This document shows, piece after piece, positions 1 to 9,216 of a DNA stretch of 64,000 nucleotides. The notes beneath the pieces were generated by a model. The model saw only the letters and a program-made list of their open reading frames with translations. It did no database searches and was not told the origin of the DNA. Every line of letters starts with the position of its first letter. Position 1 is the first letter of the stretch. The position numbers were made by a program, and so were the translations under genes. Location of the stretch: assembly GCF_025905425.1 (NCBI RefSeq), contig NZ_CP109603.1, forward strand, positions 5,968,501 to 6,032,500, given 5' to 3'. The stretch comes from Pseudomonas putida (GTDB lineage: Bacteria > Pseudomonadota > Gammaproteobacteria > Pseudomonadales > Pseudomonadaceae).

Positions 1-1299
1 CAAAGCCTGTGGCAACGCATGCATGGCAAAGAACGCGAGCAGCGCGATACACGCCGGCAACACTAGCCACCACACCCGCAGCGGCAGTGCTCTAAGCGGC
101 TGCCGGTACTGCGTCAAGGTCAAGCTCAGCGCACAGACGCAGCACGCCAGCAGGGCGCCGGCCAGAATATCGGTCGGCCAGTGCGCCCCCAGGTAAACCC
201 GCGACAAGGCAATCGCCAGGGCGGGAATGCACCCCAGCAACACCCAGGTCAGTCGCATCCGTGGCGGCTGACCTCGTCCCGCTAGCACCGCCATCACCAG
301 AAAGAACGCAAACGACGCCGAGCTGTGGCCGCTGGGCATGCTGTAACTCGTCAGTGGGTCGGTCAGCACCTCAGGCCGTGCGCGGGCGAACAGCCATTTG
401 AGCGTGCCGTTGGCAAGCGCCGTCCCCATCAATGCGCCGCCCGCAAACAGGGCATGTCGCCATTGCCGGGCGAGCAGCAACAGGCCGGTCAGCAGCCCAC
501 CGAGGAAAAATTGGGTGCGAAAATCACCCAGGCGCGTCACCAGCACGACGGCGCCGTCGATGACCTGGCTGCGATGCTCCTGCACCAGTGTCATCACGCC
601 CTGATCGAATTCGTGCAGGTAGGGCCAGCCCAGGAACACACCGGCCAGGGCCGCGAAGCTCAAACCGGCGATCAGTCGCGTGCCGTGGCGTTGGTCGCGC
701 AGGCTGCTGCTCAGGCTCAGGCCGATGAGCACCGCCAAAGTGCCCGCAATGATGCCGGCATCCAGCCAGAAGCCTTCGGGTAACGGCAGGCGCATGGCCG
801 CGCCGGTGGCCCAGCCGGGCAGCAGGTAGGCAACGGACCAGCCGGCGCCTGCCACCAGGCTCACGGCAATGAAGCGCGGCAGCGGCATGTCGAACATGCC
901 AGCGACCATCGGCAGCATGGGCCGTAGCGGCCCTATGAAACGCCCGACCAGCAGGCTGGCGATGCCGTAGCGCTGGAAGTAGGTTTCGGCGCTGCCGATC
1001 CATTCCGGGTGGTGGCGCAGCAGTGGCAGGCGGCGGATGTTTTGGTGGAAGTACTTGCCGATCGTGTATGACACGGCGTCACCCAGCAAACCGCCGAGAA
1101 AGCCCAGCAGCAGTGTCTCGCCCAGGCTGAAGGTGCCGCTGCCGGCCAGCACGGCGACCGCGAACAGCAACACCGTGCCGGGCACAATGATGCCGGCAAT
1201 GGCCAGGCACTCGATGCAGGCCACCAGGAAAATCGCCAGGCCAAGCCACTGAGGGTTTGCGCTTAGCCAGCCGGTCAGGCTGTCGAGCCATTGGCCCAT
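1..1299 (-). CDS. DedA family / PAP2 phosphatase fusion protein (3' end outside window)
   Basis: The reading frame starts at the ATG complementary to 1297-1299, behind an AAGGAAGC ribosome site, and stays open for 433 codons to the left edge, so the stop is not seen. The first ~200 residues are a DedA (SNARE-associated) membrane domain starting MGQWLDSLTGWLS, with the family's conserved GRFIGPLRP stretch. The second half is a PAP2 lipid phosphatase with all three motifs: K-x6-RP (KWLFARARP), PSGH (SMPSGHSSAS) and SRVYLGAHWPTD. Many hydrophobic segments indicate an inner-membrane protein. PAP2 enzymes of the PgpB/BcrC type dephosphorylate undecaprenyl pyrophosphate or related lipids, and some DedA proteins move undecaprenyl phosphate across the membrane, so a lipid-carrier recycling role is reasonable but inferred. 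It lies 3 bases after the glycosylase gene and is probably co-transcribed with it. Confidence 0.9.
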   Translation of the reverse strand, partial: MGQWLDSLTGWLSANPQWLGLAIFLVACIECLAIAGIIVPGTVLLFAVAVLAGSGTFSLGETLLLGFLGGLLGDAVSYTIGKYFHQNIRRLPLLRHHPEWIGSAETYFQRYGIASLLVGRFIGPLRPMLPMVAGMFDMPLPRFIAVSLVAGAGWSVAYLLPGWATGAAMRLPLPEGFWLDAGIIAGTLAVLIGLSLSSSLRDQRHGTRLIAGLSFAALAGVFLGWPYLHEFDQGVMTLVQEHRSQVIDGAVVLVTRLGDFRTQFFLGGLLTGLLLLARQWRHALFAGGALMGTALANGTLKWLFARARPEVLTDPLTSYSMPSGHSSASFAFFLVMAVLAGRGQPPRMRLTWVLLGCIPALAIALSRVYLGAHWPTDILAGALLACCVCALSLTLTQYRQPLRALPLRVWWLVLPACIALLAFFAMHALPQAL

Positions 1300-1302
1300 G
1301 TT

Positions 1303-1971
1303 TCAGCTTCCTTGTTCGTGTATGAAGAAGTCCCGACCTTCGACTTGGCCGCGACGTATCGGGTTCCGCGTACAGAAGCGGGCGTATTCGGCGTCGACGA
1401 AGCGATAAGGCAGGTGCTCGTCGCGGCCATGGGGGATACCCAGGCGGGCAGCCTGGACTACCCGAGGCACGGCGATGCCGCAGTCTTCGACGTAAAGGCG
1501 CTCAGGGTCGAACCGCTGGGCGTCCCAGTGGGGCACTTTCAGGCCCAATGCCCGGCACAGCAGGGTTTGGCCCGCACACAGGCGCTCTGCCGGGCGCAGG
1601 TTGCCGCTGGCATCCGGGTTGTTCAACTGCATCTGCGCCAGGCTGTTGGCGTTCGAGATGGCATCCTGCCAAGGGTAGGCGGATTTGATCAGCACTGCAT
1701 TGCCTGGGCCTTGGGCACTGAAATTCAACGAATCGCCACCGCGGGCGTAGTACATGTAGATGTGGCCGCCATCAAGGAACAGCGCCTTGCGTTTTTCGGT
1801 GTAGCCGAGCGAAGCGTGGCTGCCTTTTTCGGTCAGGTAGTAGGCCTCGGTCTCGATGATGCGCGCGGCCAGCCACAGGTCGCCCTGGCGATGGCGAATG
1901 ACCTTGCCCAGCAGCGCTTTGGCCAGGGTTTGGGCGTCACGGTCGAAAAAGCTGTCGGGCAGGGCTGACAT
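1303..1971 (-). CDS. mpg: DNA-3-methyladenine glycosylase (AAG/MPG family)
   Basis: A 222-residue protein starting MSALPDSFFDRDAQTLAKALLGK. It belongs to the mammalian-type alkyladenine glycosylase family, which excises 3-methyladenine, hypoxanthine and related lesions in base excision repair. The family signature is present: IIETEAYYL at about residues 38-46, where the second Glu (E42) matches the catalytic glutamate and the following Tyr the base-stacking residue, then SHASLG, YMYYARGGD and GPGNAVLIK. An upstream extension of the frame to 2268 runs through a REP element and is not credible; the ATG at 1971 gives the normal family length. The stop is 3 bases before the DedA-PAP2 start, so the two genes probably form an operon. 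Confidence 0.93.
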   Translation of the reverse strand: MSALPDSFFDRDAQTLAKALLGKVIRHRQGDLWLAARIIETEAYYLTEKGSHASLGYTEKRKALFLDGGHIYMYYARGGDSLNFSAQGPGNAVLIKSAYPWQDAISNANSLAQMQLNNPDASGNLRPAERLCAGQTLLCRALGLKVPHWDAQRFDPERLYVEDCGIAVPRVVQAARLGIPHGRDEHLPYRFVDAEYARFCTRNPIRRGQVEGRDFFIHEQGS

Positions 1972-2036
1972 GCGGGCAGTTCGCGGCTGAGGAGGCGGGG
2001 ATGATAGCAATGAATGGCTTAATCGAGGCTGAACCT

Positions 2037-2117
2037 GTCGCCCATTCGCGGGCAAGCCCGCTCCCACAGATGCTCGCAAAAACCCTGTGGGAGCGGGCTT
2101 GCCCGCGAATGGGCGAC
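2037..2117. repeat. REP element pair (inverted)
   Basis: Two copies of the P. putida REP palindrome face each other: the left copy carries CGCGGGCAAGCCCGCTCCCA and the right copy is its complement, separated by about 15 bases. The whole unit can fold into one long hairpin. It lies in the divergent gap between mpg and proA. Confidence 0.9.
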
Positions 2118-2203
2118 AACAGGAGATAGAAATTTCGATAACCCCGGTTACATCTTTCCCACACATTGGCTTCGGCCATTTTCTACCATCCGCCACCCGC
2201 CGC

Positions 2204-2232
2204 TGGGCGTACACCTGCGCGGCAGTTATAAT
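2204..2232 (+). promoter_or_regulatory. putative sigma-70 promoter for proA
   Basis: A perfect -10 hexamer TATAAT sits at 2227-2232, 34 bases before the proA start. The -35 at 17-base spacing (TGGGCG, 2204-2209) is weak. Inference from sequence only. Confidence 0.4.
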
Positions 2233-2266
2233 CAGCCGATTTCCCCTTCGCCAAGACACCGAACCC

Positions 2267-3538
2267 ATGACTGAGTCCGTTCTTGACTATATGACCCGTT
2301 TGGGTCGCGCTGCCCGCCAGGCTTCCCGGGTGATCGGCCGTGCCAGTACTGCGCAGAAAAACCGCGCCTTGCAAGCGGCCGCCGACGCCCTGGACGCCGC
2401 GCGTGCCGAGCTGGCCGCCGCCAACGAGCTGGACCTCGCCGCGGGCCGTGCCAACGGCCTGGAGCCTGCGCTGCTCGACCGCCTGGCGCTGACCCCGGCG
2501 CGTATCGACGGCATGATCACCGGCCTGCGCCAGGTGGCCGGCCTGCCCGACCCGGTCGGTGCCATCCGCGACATGAGCTACCGTCCATCGGGTATTCAGG
2601 TTGGCAAGATGCGCGCACCGCTGGGGGTGATCGGGATCATCTACGAATCGCGCCCGAACGTGACCATCGATGCGGCCAGCCTGTGCCTGAAAAGCGGCAA
2701 TGCGACCATCCTGCGGGGTGGTTCCGAGGCGATTCACTCCAACCGTGCCATCGCCACCTGCATCCAGCGTGGCCTGGCTGAGGCCGGCCTGCCAGCGGCA
2801 GTGGTGCAGGTGGTCGAGACCACCGACCGCGAAGCTGTGGGCGCGCTGATCAGCATGCCGGAGTTCGTCGATGTCATCGTACCGCGCGGAGGCCGTGGCC
2901 TGATCGAGCGTATCAGCCGCGATGCGCGAGTACCGGTGATCAAACACCTGGACGGCATCTGCCACGTCTACGTCAGCGAACATGCCGACCTGGACAAGGC
3001 CTGGCGCGTCGCCTTCAACGCCAAGACCTACCGCTACGGCATCTGTGGCGCCATGGAAACCCTGCTGGTCGACCAGCGCGTGGCCGAACGTTTTCTGCCG
3101 GAAATGGCCCGTCGCTTCCTGGAAAAGGGCGTCGAGCTGCGTGGCTGCGAGCGCACGTGCGCAATCATCGATGCTAAGCCGGCCAGCGAAGACGATTGGC
3201 ACACTGAATACCTGGATGCGATCCTGTCGATTCGTGTAGTCGATGACCTGGACCAGGCCATCGAGCACATCAATCATTATGGCTCGCACCACACCGATTC
3301 GATCATCACCGAACACCAGGGGCAGGCCCGCCAGTTCATGGCCGAGGTCGACTCGGCATCGGTGATGCTCAATACCCCGACCTGCTTCGCCGACGGTTTC
3401 GAATACGGCCTGGGGGCGGAGATCGGTATTTCCACCGACAAGCTGCATGCCCGTGGCCCGGTCGGCCTGGAAGGGCTGACCTGCGAGAAGTACGTGGTGA
3501 TCGGCGACGGCCAACTGCGCGGCCAGGAGTCCTGCTGA
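2267..3538 (+). CDS. proA: glutamate-5-semialdehyde dehydrogenase (gamma-glutamyl phosphate reductase)
   Basis: ProA reduces gamma-glutamyl phosphate with NADPH to glutamate-5-semialdehyde, the second step of proline synthesis, in the cytoplasm. The 423-residue length from the ATG at 2267 ([17 protein letters not shown]) matches the family. Typical aldehyde-dehydrogenase-fold features are visible: [21 protein letters not shown] (N-terminal half), [10 protein letters not shown], the catalytic cysteine in [13 protein letters not shown] (about C260), and the C-terminal [18 protein letters not shown] segment. nadD follows after one base, which suggests translational coupling. The longer upstream frame from 2087 crosses the REP repeat and the promoter and is rejected. 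Confidence 0.97.
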   Translation: MTESVLDYMTRLGRAARQASRVIGRASTAQKNRALQAAADALDAARAELAAANELDLAAGRANGLEPALLDRLALTPARIDGMITGLRQVAGLPDPVGAIRDMSYRPSGIQVGKMRAPLGVIGIIYESRPNVTIDAASLCLKSGNATILRGGSEAIHSNRAIATCIQRGLAEAGLPAAVVQVVETTDREAVGALISMPEFVDVIVPRGGRGLIERISRDARVPVIKHLDGICHVYVSEHADLDKAWRVAFNAKTYRYGICGAMETLLVDQRVAERFLPEMARRFLEKGVELRGCERTCAIIDAKPASEDDWHTEYLDAILSIRVVDDLDQAIEHINHYGSHHTDSIITEHQGQARQFMAEVDSASVMLNTPTCFADGFEYGLGAEIGISTDKLHARGPVGLEGLTCEKYVVIGDGQLRGQESC

Positions 3539-3539
3539 G

Positions 3540-4199
3540 TTGAGCAAGGCCCAGGCAGTCCGGCGCATCGGCATTCTAGGCGGTACCTTCGACCCCGTGC
3601 ACATCGGCCACCTGCGCAGCGCGCTGGAAGTGGCCGAGTTCATGGCGTTGGACGAGTTGCGCCTGCTGCCCAACGCCCGGCCGCCACACCGCGACACGCC
3701 GCAAGTGGCTGCGCAGGATCGCCTGGCGATGGTGCGCAGCGCCGTGCAGGGTGCCGAGCGCCTGAGTGTGGACGCCCGCGAGCTTGCCCGCGACAAGCCG
3801 TCGTACACCATCGACACCCTGGAGTCGATCCGCGCCGAACTGGGCACGAACGACCAGTTGTTCCTGGTGCTGGGCTGGGATGCCTTTTGTGGGTTGCCCG
3901 GCTGGCATCGCTGGGAAGAGCTGCTGCAATACTGTCACATCCTGGTGCTGCAACGCCCGGATGCCGACGTTGAACCCCCTGACGAGCTGCGCAACCTGCT
4001 GGCTGCGCGCTCCGAGAGCGATCCCACCGCCATGTCCGGCCCGGCGGGAAATATTTCGTTCGTCTGGCAGACGCCGCTTGCGGTGTCGGCTACACAGATC
4101 CGACAGCTGCTGGCCAGCGGCAAATCGGTGAGGTTCCTGGTGCCGGACGCCGTACTGGCCTATATCGAGGCGCACGAACTCTATCGTGCGCCTAACTGA
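3540..4199 (+). CDS. nadD: nicotinate-nucleotide adenylyltransferase
   Basis: NadD transfers AMP from ATP to nicotinic acid mononucleotide to give deamido-NAD, in de novo and salvage NAD synthesis. The 219-residue product shows the nucleotidyltransferase motif [11 protein letters not shown] at residues 14-24, the PPHRDTPQ loop, [20 protein letters not shown], and the C-terminal [20 protein letters not shown] segment equivalent to the ISSTxIR motif. The start is a TTG at 3540, one base after the proA stop, with GGCCAGGAG just upstream as ribosome site; no in-frame ATG near the N-terminus would keep the motif intact. Part of the proA-nadD-rsfS-rlmH run. Confidence 0.96.
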   Translation: MSKAQAVRRIGILGGTFDPVHIGHLRSALEVAEFMALDELRLLPNARPPHRDTPQVAAQDRLAMVRSAVQGAERLSVDARELARDKPSYTIDTLESIRAELGTNDQLFLVLGWDAFCGLPGWHRWEELLQYCHILVLQRPDADVEPPDELRNLLAARSESDPTAMSGPAGNISFVWQTPLAVSATQIRQLLASGKSVRFLVPDAVLAYIEAHELYRAPN

Positions 4200-4242
4200 C
4201 GGTGCCTCTGGCGCCTCATCCAACGAGTTGAACGAGTTTTAT

Positions 4243-4662
4243 ATGACCAAGCAGAAAATTTACGGCGACGAACTGGTCGCAGTGACCAAGGCAGCGCTGG
4301 AAGACGTCAAGGCCCAGGACATCCAGGTCATCGACGTGCGCGAAAAGCACAGCCTGACCGACTACATGATCATTGCCACCGGTACCTCCAACCGCCAGAT
4401 CAACGCGATGGCCGAAAAGGTCCGTGAAGCAGTCAAGGCCAAAGGCGCCCAGCCGCTGGGTGAAGAAGGCAAGGGCGACAGCGACTGGGTGTTGCTGGAC
4501 CTGAACGACGTCATCGTGCACATGATGACCGCCGCTGCCCGCCAGTTCTACGACCTGGAACGCCTGTGGCAGGGCGCCGAGCAAAGCCGTGCCGCTGATG
4601 GCAAGCACCACAGCCCGGAGCACGTCCACGAGTACTCCGAAAAGCTCAAAGACCGCGAATAA
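4243..4662 (+). CDS. rsfS: ribosome silencing factor RsfS
   Basis: RsfS binds uL14 on the large ribosomal subunit and blocks subunit joining, lowering translation in starvation. The 139-residue protein begins [32 protein letters not shown] and carries the family core [47 protein letters not shown] and YDLERLW. A longer frame beginning at 4186 would overlap nadD and adds a non-conserved tail, so ATG 4243 is preferred. It sits in its usual place between nadD and rlmH. Confidence 0.95.
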   Translation: MTKQKIYGDELVAVTKAALEDVKAQDIQVIDVREKHSLTDYMIIATGTSNRQINAMAEKVREAVKAKGAQPLGEEGKGDSDWVLLDLNDVIVHMMTAAARQFYDLERLWQGAEQSRAADGKHHSPEHVHEYSEKLKDRE

Positions 4663-4672
4663 GGAAAGCGCT

Positions 4673-5140
4673 GTGCGTCTGCGCCTGATCGCGGTCGGCT
4701 CGCGCATGCCCAAGTGGGTCGAGGACGGTTGGCATGAATATGCCAAGCGCCTGCCCCCTGAGCTGTCGCTTGAGCTGGTGGAAATCCCGCTGAACACCCG
4801 TGGCAAGAATGCCGACGTCGCTCGCCTGATCCGTCAGGAGGGCGAAGCCATGCTGAGCAAGGTTCAGCCTGGGGAACGCATCGTCACCCTCGAGGTCCAT
4901 GGCAAGCCCTGGAGTACCGAGCAACTGGCGACCGAGCTGGACCGCTGGCGCCTGGATGCGCGCACGGTGAATTTGATGGTGGGCGGCCCGGAAGGGCTGG
5001 CACCTGAGGTCTGCGCACGCGCCGAGCAACGCTGGTCGTTGTCGCCGCTGACGTTGCCGCACCCGTTGGTAAGGATACTCATCGGCGAGCAGATCTATCG
5101 CGCCTGGACCGTGTTGTCCGGGCACCCTTACCACAAATGA
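4673..5140 (+). CDS. rlmH: 23S rRNA pseudouridine(1915)-N3 methyltransferase
   Basis: RlmH is a SPOUT-class methyltransferase that methylates pseudouridine 1915 in helix 69 of 23S rRNA using S-adenosylmethionine. The 155-residue length fits the family exactly with the GTG start at 4673, preceded by AAGGAAAG. Visible signatures are the N-terminal [15 protein letters not shown], the knot region [14 protein letters not shown], and the C-terminal [24 protein letters not shown]. The gap to rsfS is 10 bases and to mrdA 16 bases, consistent with one operon. The longer frame from 4589 overlaps rsfS out of frame and is rejected. Confidence 0.96.
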   Translation: MRLRLIAVGSRMPKWVEDGWHEYAKRLPPELSLELVEIPLNTRGKNADVARLIRQEGEAMLSKVQPGERIVTLEVHGKPWSTEQLATELDRWRLDARTVNLMVGGPEGLAPEVCARAEQRWSLSPLTLPHPLVRILIGEQIYRAWTVLSGHPYHK

Positions 5141-5156
5141 GCCTGTAAGTAGTCCG

Positions 5157-7046
5157 ATGTCGCAGCCGATTCGTCTCAAGGACCACGAGAAAGACGCCCG
5201 CCTGGTGCGTAACCGCGTCGTGGTCGGCGCGGTGGCGATCGTGCTGCTTATCTGCGTCTTGATCGCGCGGCTGTACTACCTGCAGATCATCCAGTACGAC
5301 TACCACTCGACGCTGTCGGAGAACAACCGGGTGCATGTGCAGCCGATCCCGCCGACCCGCGGGCTGATCTTCGACCGCAACGGGGTGATCATCGCCGATA
5401 ACCGGCCCAGCTTCAGCCTGTCCATGACCCGCGAACGTGCGGGTAATTGGCAGGAAGTACTGGACAACATCGTCGAAGTGCTGGAGCTGACAGAGGACGA
5501 CCGCGCCCTCTTCGAAAAACGCATGCGCCAGGGGCGTCGGCCGTTCGAGCCGGTGCCTATCCTGTTCGAGCTGAATGAAGAGCAGATCGCCCGGGTGGCG
5601 GTGAACCAATTCCGCCTGCCGGGCGTGGAAGTGGTCGCGCAGTTGGTTCGGCACTACCCGCAAGGTGCGCACTTCGCGCACTCGGTGGGGTATGTCGGGC
5701 GCATCAACGAGAAAGAACTGAAAACCCTGGACCCTGTGAACTACAGCGGCACGCACCATATCGGCAAGACCGGTATCGAGCGCTTCTACGAAGATGCCCT
5801 GCACGGCCAGGTAGGTTACGAGGAAGTCGAGACCAACGCCCGCGGCCGCGTGCTGCGAGTGCTCAAGCGTACCGACCCGAAGCCTGGCAAGGACATTGTC
5901 CTGAGCCTGGACATCAAGCTGCAGGAAGCCGCCGAGGCTGCCCTGGGTGGCCGGCGCGGCGCCGTGGTCGCGCTTGACCCGCGTAGCGGCGAGGTCTTGG
6001 CGATGGTCAGCCAGCCCAGCTTCGACCCCAATCTGTTCGTCACCGGTATCAGCTTCAAAGCCTATGCCGAGCTGCGTGATTCGATCGACCGGCCGCTGTT
6101 CAACCGTGTGCTGCGTGGCCTGTATCCGCCGGGCTCGACCATCAAACCGGCAGTTGCCATCGCCGGCCTCGACAGTGGTGTGGTGACGGCCAGTAGCAGG
6201 GTGTTCGACCCGGGCTACTACCAGTTGCCCAACTATGACCATAAATACCGCAACTGGAACCGCAGTGGCGATGGCTGGGTCGACCTCGACCTGGCGATCA
6301 TGCGCTCCAATGACACCTACTTCTACGACCTGGCGCACAAAATGGGCATCGACCGTTTGTCCAGCTATATGAACAAATTCGGCCTGGGCCAGAAGGTCTC
6401 GCTGGACATGTTCGAGGAATCTTCCGGGCTGATGCCGACACGTGAATGGAAGCGTGCCACCCGCCGCCAGGCCTGGTTCCCGGGTGAAACGCTGATTCTC
6501 GGTATCGGCCAGGGCTACATGCAGACCACCCCCTTGCAGATGGCTCAGGCCACCGCGCTGATCGCTAGCAAGGGTAAGTGGCGGCGCCCTCACTTGGCCC
6601 GCACCATCGAAGGCCAGCCGCCGGTGGACGAAAGCCCGATCGACGATATCGTGCTGCGTGACCCGTCTGACTGGGCCAAGGTGACTCACGGTATGGAGCA
6701 GGTGATGCACAACGCGCGGGGTACCGCTCGGGCCGCTGCCGCCGGCGCCCAGTATCGCATTGCCGGCAAGAGCGGTACTGCCCAGGTGGTGGCCATCAAG
6801 CAGGGCGAGAAGTACGACCGTAACAAGGTCCAGGAACGCCACCGTGACCACGCCTTGTTCGTGGGCTTCGCGCCGGCACAGGATCCCAAGATCGTGATCG
6901 CGGTCATGATCGAGAATGGCGAGGCCGGGGGTCGGGTTGCCGCGCCGGTGATGCGTCAGGTGATGGACGCCTGGCTGCTCGATGAGAACGGCCGTCTGAA
7001 AACCGAGTTCGCGCCAGCGACTGTTGCTCAGGAGTTGGCCCCGTGA
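5157..7046 (+). CDS. mrdA: penicillin-binding protein 2 (elongation transpeptidase)
   Basis: PBP2 is the monofunctional transpeptidase of the elongasome, cross-linking peptidoglycan in the periplasm together with RodA. The 629-residue protein has one N-terminal membrane anchor (VVVGAVAIVLLICVLIARLYYL), the pedestal region beginning PPTRGLIFDRNGVIIADN, and the transpeptidase domain with all three active-site motifs: S-T-I-K at about residues 327-330 (PPGSTIKPAVA), S-N-D in IMRSNDTYFYDLA, and K-S-G-T in IAGKSGTAQVV. The stop codon overlaps the rodA start (TGATG), indicating coupled translation of the two partner proteins. Confidence 0.97.
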   Translation: MSQPIRLKDHEKDARLVRNRVVVGAVAIVLLICVLIARLYYLQIIQYDYHSTLSENNRVHVQPIPPTRGLIFDRNGVIIADNRPSFSLSMTRERAGNWQEVLDNIVEVLELTEDDRALFEKRMRQGRRPFEPVPILFELNEEQIARVAVNQFRLPGVEVVAQLVRHYPQGAHFAHSVGYVGRINEKELKTLDPVNYSGTHHIGKTGIERFYEDALHGQVGYEEVETNARGRVLRVLKRTDPKPGKDIVLSLDIKLQEAAEAALGGRRGAVVALDPRSGEVLAMVSQPSFDPNLFVTGISFKAYAELRDSIDRPLFNRVLRGLYPPGSTIKPAVAIAGLDSGVVTASSRVFDPGYYQLPNYDHKYRNWNRSGDGWVDLDLAIMRSNDTYFYDLAHKMGIDRLSSYMNKFGLGQKVSLDMFEESSGLMPTREWKRATRRQAWFPGETLILGIGQGYMQTTPLQMAQATALIASKGKWRRPHLARTIEGQPPVDESPIDDIVLRDPSDWAKVTHGMEQVMHNARGTARAAAAGAQYRIAGKSGTAQVVAIKQGEKYDRNKVQERHRDHALFVGFAPAQDPKIVIAVMIENGEAGGRVAAPVMRQVMDAWLLDENGRLKTEFAPATVAQELAP

Positions 7047-8188
7047 TGAACAATTTCGATCGCATGCTCTCCAGCGAGGATGTGATGCGTCGGCGCGCCA
7101 GCTTTCTGCAGCGCATTCATATCGATGGCCCCTTGCTGGTCATTCTCCTGGCCCTGGCGGCCGGTAGCCTGTTCGTCCTCTATTCGGCCAGTGGCAAGAA
7201 CTGGGACCTGCTGCTCAAACAAGCCACCTCGTTCGGTATCGGTCTGGTGTCGATGTTCGTCATCGCCCAGCTGGAGCCGCGCTTCATGGCGCGCTGGGTG
7301 CCGTTGGCCTACCTGGTCGGTGTGCTGCTGCTGGTGGTGGTGGACGTCATGGGCCATAACGCCATGGGTGCCACGCGCTGGATCAACATTCCCGGGGTGA
7401 TCCGCTTCCAGCCCTCGGAATTCATGAAGATCATCATGCCGGCGACCATCGCCTGGTACTTGTCCAAGCGCACCTTGCCGCCGCACCTCAAGCATGTGGC
7501 GATCAGCCTTGTCCTGATCGGTGTGCCGTTCATTCTCATCGTCCGCCAGCCTGACCTGGGGACGGCGCTGCTGATTCTCGCCTCCGGTGCGTTCGTGCTG
7601 TTCATGGGCGGGTTGCGCTGGCGCTGGATCGTCAGTGTGGTGGCTGCGGCGGTGCCGGTGGCGGTGGCCATGTGGTTCTTTGTCATGCACGACTACCAGA
7701 AGCAACGTGTGCTGACCTTCCTTGACCCGGAAAGCGACCCGCTGGGCACCGGCTGGAACATCATCCAGTCCAAGGCCGCGATCGGCTCGGGCGGGGTCTT
7801 CGGCAAGGGCTGGCTGCTGGGTACCCAGTCGCACCTGGACTTTTTGCCCGAGAGCCACACCGACTTCATCATCGCGGTGCTGGGTGAGGAGTTCGGCCTG
7901 GTGGGCATCTGCCTGCTGCTGATCGTCTATCTGCTGCTGATCGGTCGCGGCCTGATGATCACGGCCCAGGCGCAGACCCTGTTCGGCAAGCTGCTGGCAG
8001 GCAGCCTGACGATGACCTTCTTTGTATACGTGTTCGTCAATATCGGTATGGTCAGCGGCCTTCTGCCCGTGGTGGGCGTGCCGCTGCCCTTCATCAGCTA
8101 TGGCGGAACTTCGTTGGTGACGCTGCTGTCAGCGTTTGGCGTTCTGATGTCGATCCATACGCACCGCAAATGGATCGCACAGGTTTGA
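7046..8188 (+). CDS. rodA: rod-shape-determining peptidoglycan polymerase RodA
   Basis: RodA is the SEDS-family glycosyltransferase that polymerises lipid II during cell elongation, acting with PBP2. The protein is about 380 residues with roughly ten membrane segments. Diagnostic SEDS stretches are GATRWINIPGVIRFQPSEF, the loop QPDLGTALLI, NIIQSKAAIGSGGVFGKGW, FLPESHTDFI and the C-terminal PLPFISYGGTS. The ATG at 7046 overlaps the mrdA stop; a GTG immediately before (7043) and an internal ATG (7085, giving 367 residues as in many annotations) are alternatives for the start. Confidence 0.96.
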   Translation: MNNFDRMLSSEDVMRRRASFLQRIHIDGPLLVILLALAAGSLFVLYSASGKNWDLLLKQATSFGIGLVSMFVIAQLEPRFMARWVPLAYLVGVLLLVVVDVMGHNAMGATRWINIPGVIRFQPSEFMKIIMPATIAWYLSKRTLPPHLKHVAISLVLIGVPFILIVRQPDLGTALLILASGAFVLFMGGLRWRWIVSVVAAAVPVAVAMWFFVMHDYQKQRVLTFLDPESDPLGTGWNIIQSKAAIGSGGVFGKGWLLGTQSHLDFLPESHTDFIIAVLGEEFGLVGICLLLIVYLLLIGRGLMITAQAQTLFGKLLAGSLTMTFFVYVFVNIGMVSGLLPVVGVPLPFISYGGTSLVTLLSAFGVLMSIHTHRKWIAQV

Positions 8189-8205
8189 ATAAGGTGAAGA
8201 ATTTC

Positions 8206-9216
8206 ATGCAAGCAGTGCGTAACTGGGCTGCCCGTTGTGCGCCGTGGATCGGCGCGGTGGGCCTGTTCGGCGCTGTCCAGCTGGCCCATGCCGGCGACTA
8301 CGACGGCTCGCCTCAGGTGGCTGAGTTCGTTGGCGAAATGGCCCGCGACTACGGTTTTGCCAGCGAGCAGCTGACAGGTGTATTCCGCGAGGTCCAGCGC
8401 AAGCAGTCGATCCTTGATGCCATCTCGCGTCCGGCCGAGCGGGTCAAGCCCTGGAAGGACTACCGGCCGATGTTCATCACCGACGCGCGCATCGCCCGTG
8501 GTGTGGACTTCTGGCGCCAGCACGAAGCGGTGCTGGCACGTGCCGAGCAGGAATACGGGGTGCCGGCGCAAGTCATCGTCTCGATCATCGGCGTAGAGAC
8601 CTTCTTTGGCCGCAATACCGGCAACTATCGGGTCATCGACGCCCTGTCGACGCTGGGCTTCGACTACCCGCCTCGGGCCGAATTCTTCCGCAAAGAGTTG
8701 CGCGAGTTCCTGCTGCTGGCCCGCGAAGAGCAGCTTGACCCGCTCACGCTCAAAGGCTCCTACGCCGGCGCCATGGGCCTGCCGCAGTTCATGCCGAGCA
8801 GCTTTCGCAACTATGCCGTGGACTTTGACGGCGACGGCCACATCAATATCTGGAACAACCCGGACGATGCCATCGGCAGCGTTGCCAGTTACTTCAAGCG
8901 CCATGGCTGGGTGGCCGGCGAAGGTGTGGTCAGCCGTGCCATGGTGCAGGGCGAGCGAGCCGATGAAGGCCTGACCACCGGCATCGAGCCGGTGAAGACC
9001 GTCGGGGAGTTGCGAGCGCTGGGCTGGTCGAGTCATGATGCGCTGCGCGATGATCTGCCGGTTACCGCCTTCCGCCTGGAGGGCGAAAACGGCCCTGAGT
9101 ACTGGATGGGCCTGAAGAACTTCTACGCGATCACTCGCTACAACCGCAGCGTGATGTATGCCATGGCGGTGCATCAGCTTTCGGAACAGCTGGTCCAAGC
9201 ACGGGGCGTCAAGTAA
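8206..9216 (+). CDS. mltB: lytic murein transglycosylase B
   Basis: MltB cleaves glycan strands of peptidoglycan to 1,6-anhydro-muropeptides in the periplasm. The 336-residue protein has a signal-type N-terminus ending around LAHAGDYDG. The catalytic glutamate lies in SIIGVETFFGRN (about E131), followed by the family motifs AGAMGLPQFMPSSF and DFDGDGHINIWNNPDDAIGSVASYF. ATG 8206 was chosen because AAGGTGA lies just upstream; a longer frame from 8170 would overlap rodA. The stop overlaps the rlpA start (TAATG), joining it to the mrdA-rodA operon. Confidence 0.95.
   Translation: MQAVRNWAARCAPWIGAVGLFGAVQLAHAGDYDGSPQVAEFVGEMARDYGFASEQLTGVFREVQRKQSILDAISRPAERVKPWKDYRPMFITDARIARGVDFWRQHEAVLARAEQEYGVPAQVIVSIIGVETFFGRNTGNYRVIDALSTLGFDYPPRAEFFRKELREFLLLAREEQLDPLTLKGSYAGAMGLPQFMPSSFRNYAVDFDGDGHINIWNNPDDAIGSVASYFKRHGWVAGEGVVSRAMVQGERADEGLTTGIEPVKTVGELRALGWSSHDALRDDLPVTAFRLEGENGPEYWMGLKNFYAITRYNRSVMYAMAVHQLSEQLVQARGVK

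Noticed and set aside
2183..3847. A 554-codon minus-strand frame opposite proA and nadD
   Set aside because: Shadow of proA, which has full family length and catalytic cysteine.
5079..6851. A 590-codon minus-strand frame across mrdA
   Set aside because: mrdA carries all transpeptidase motifs; the antisense frame shows no known family and no ribosome site.
8170..8205. Longer mltB start overlapping rodA
   Set aside because: ATG 8206 has AAGGTGA at ideal spacing and gives a normal signal peptide; the extension does not.
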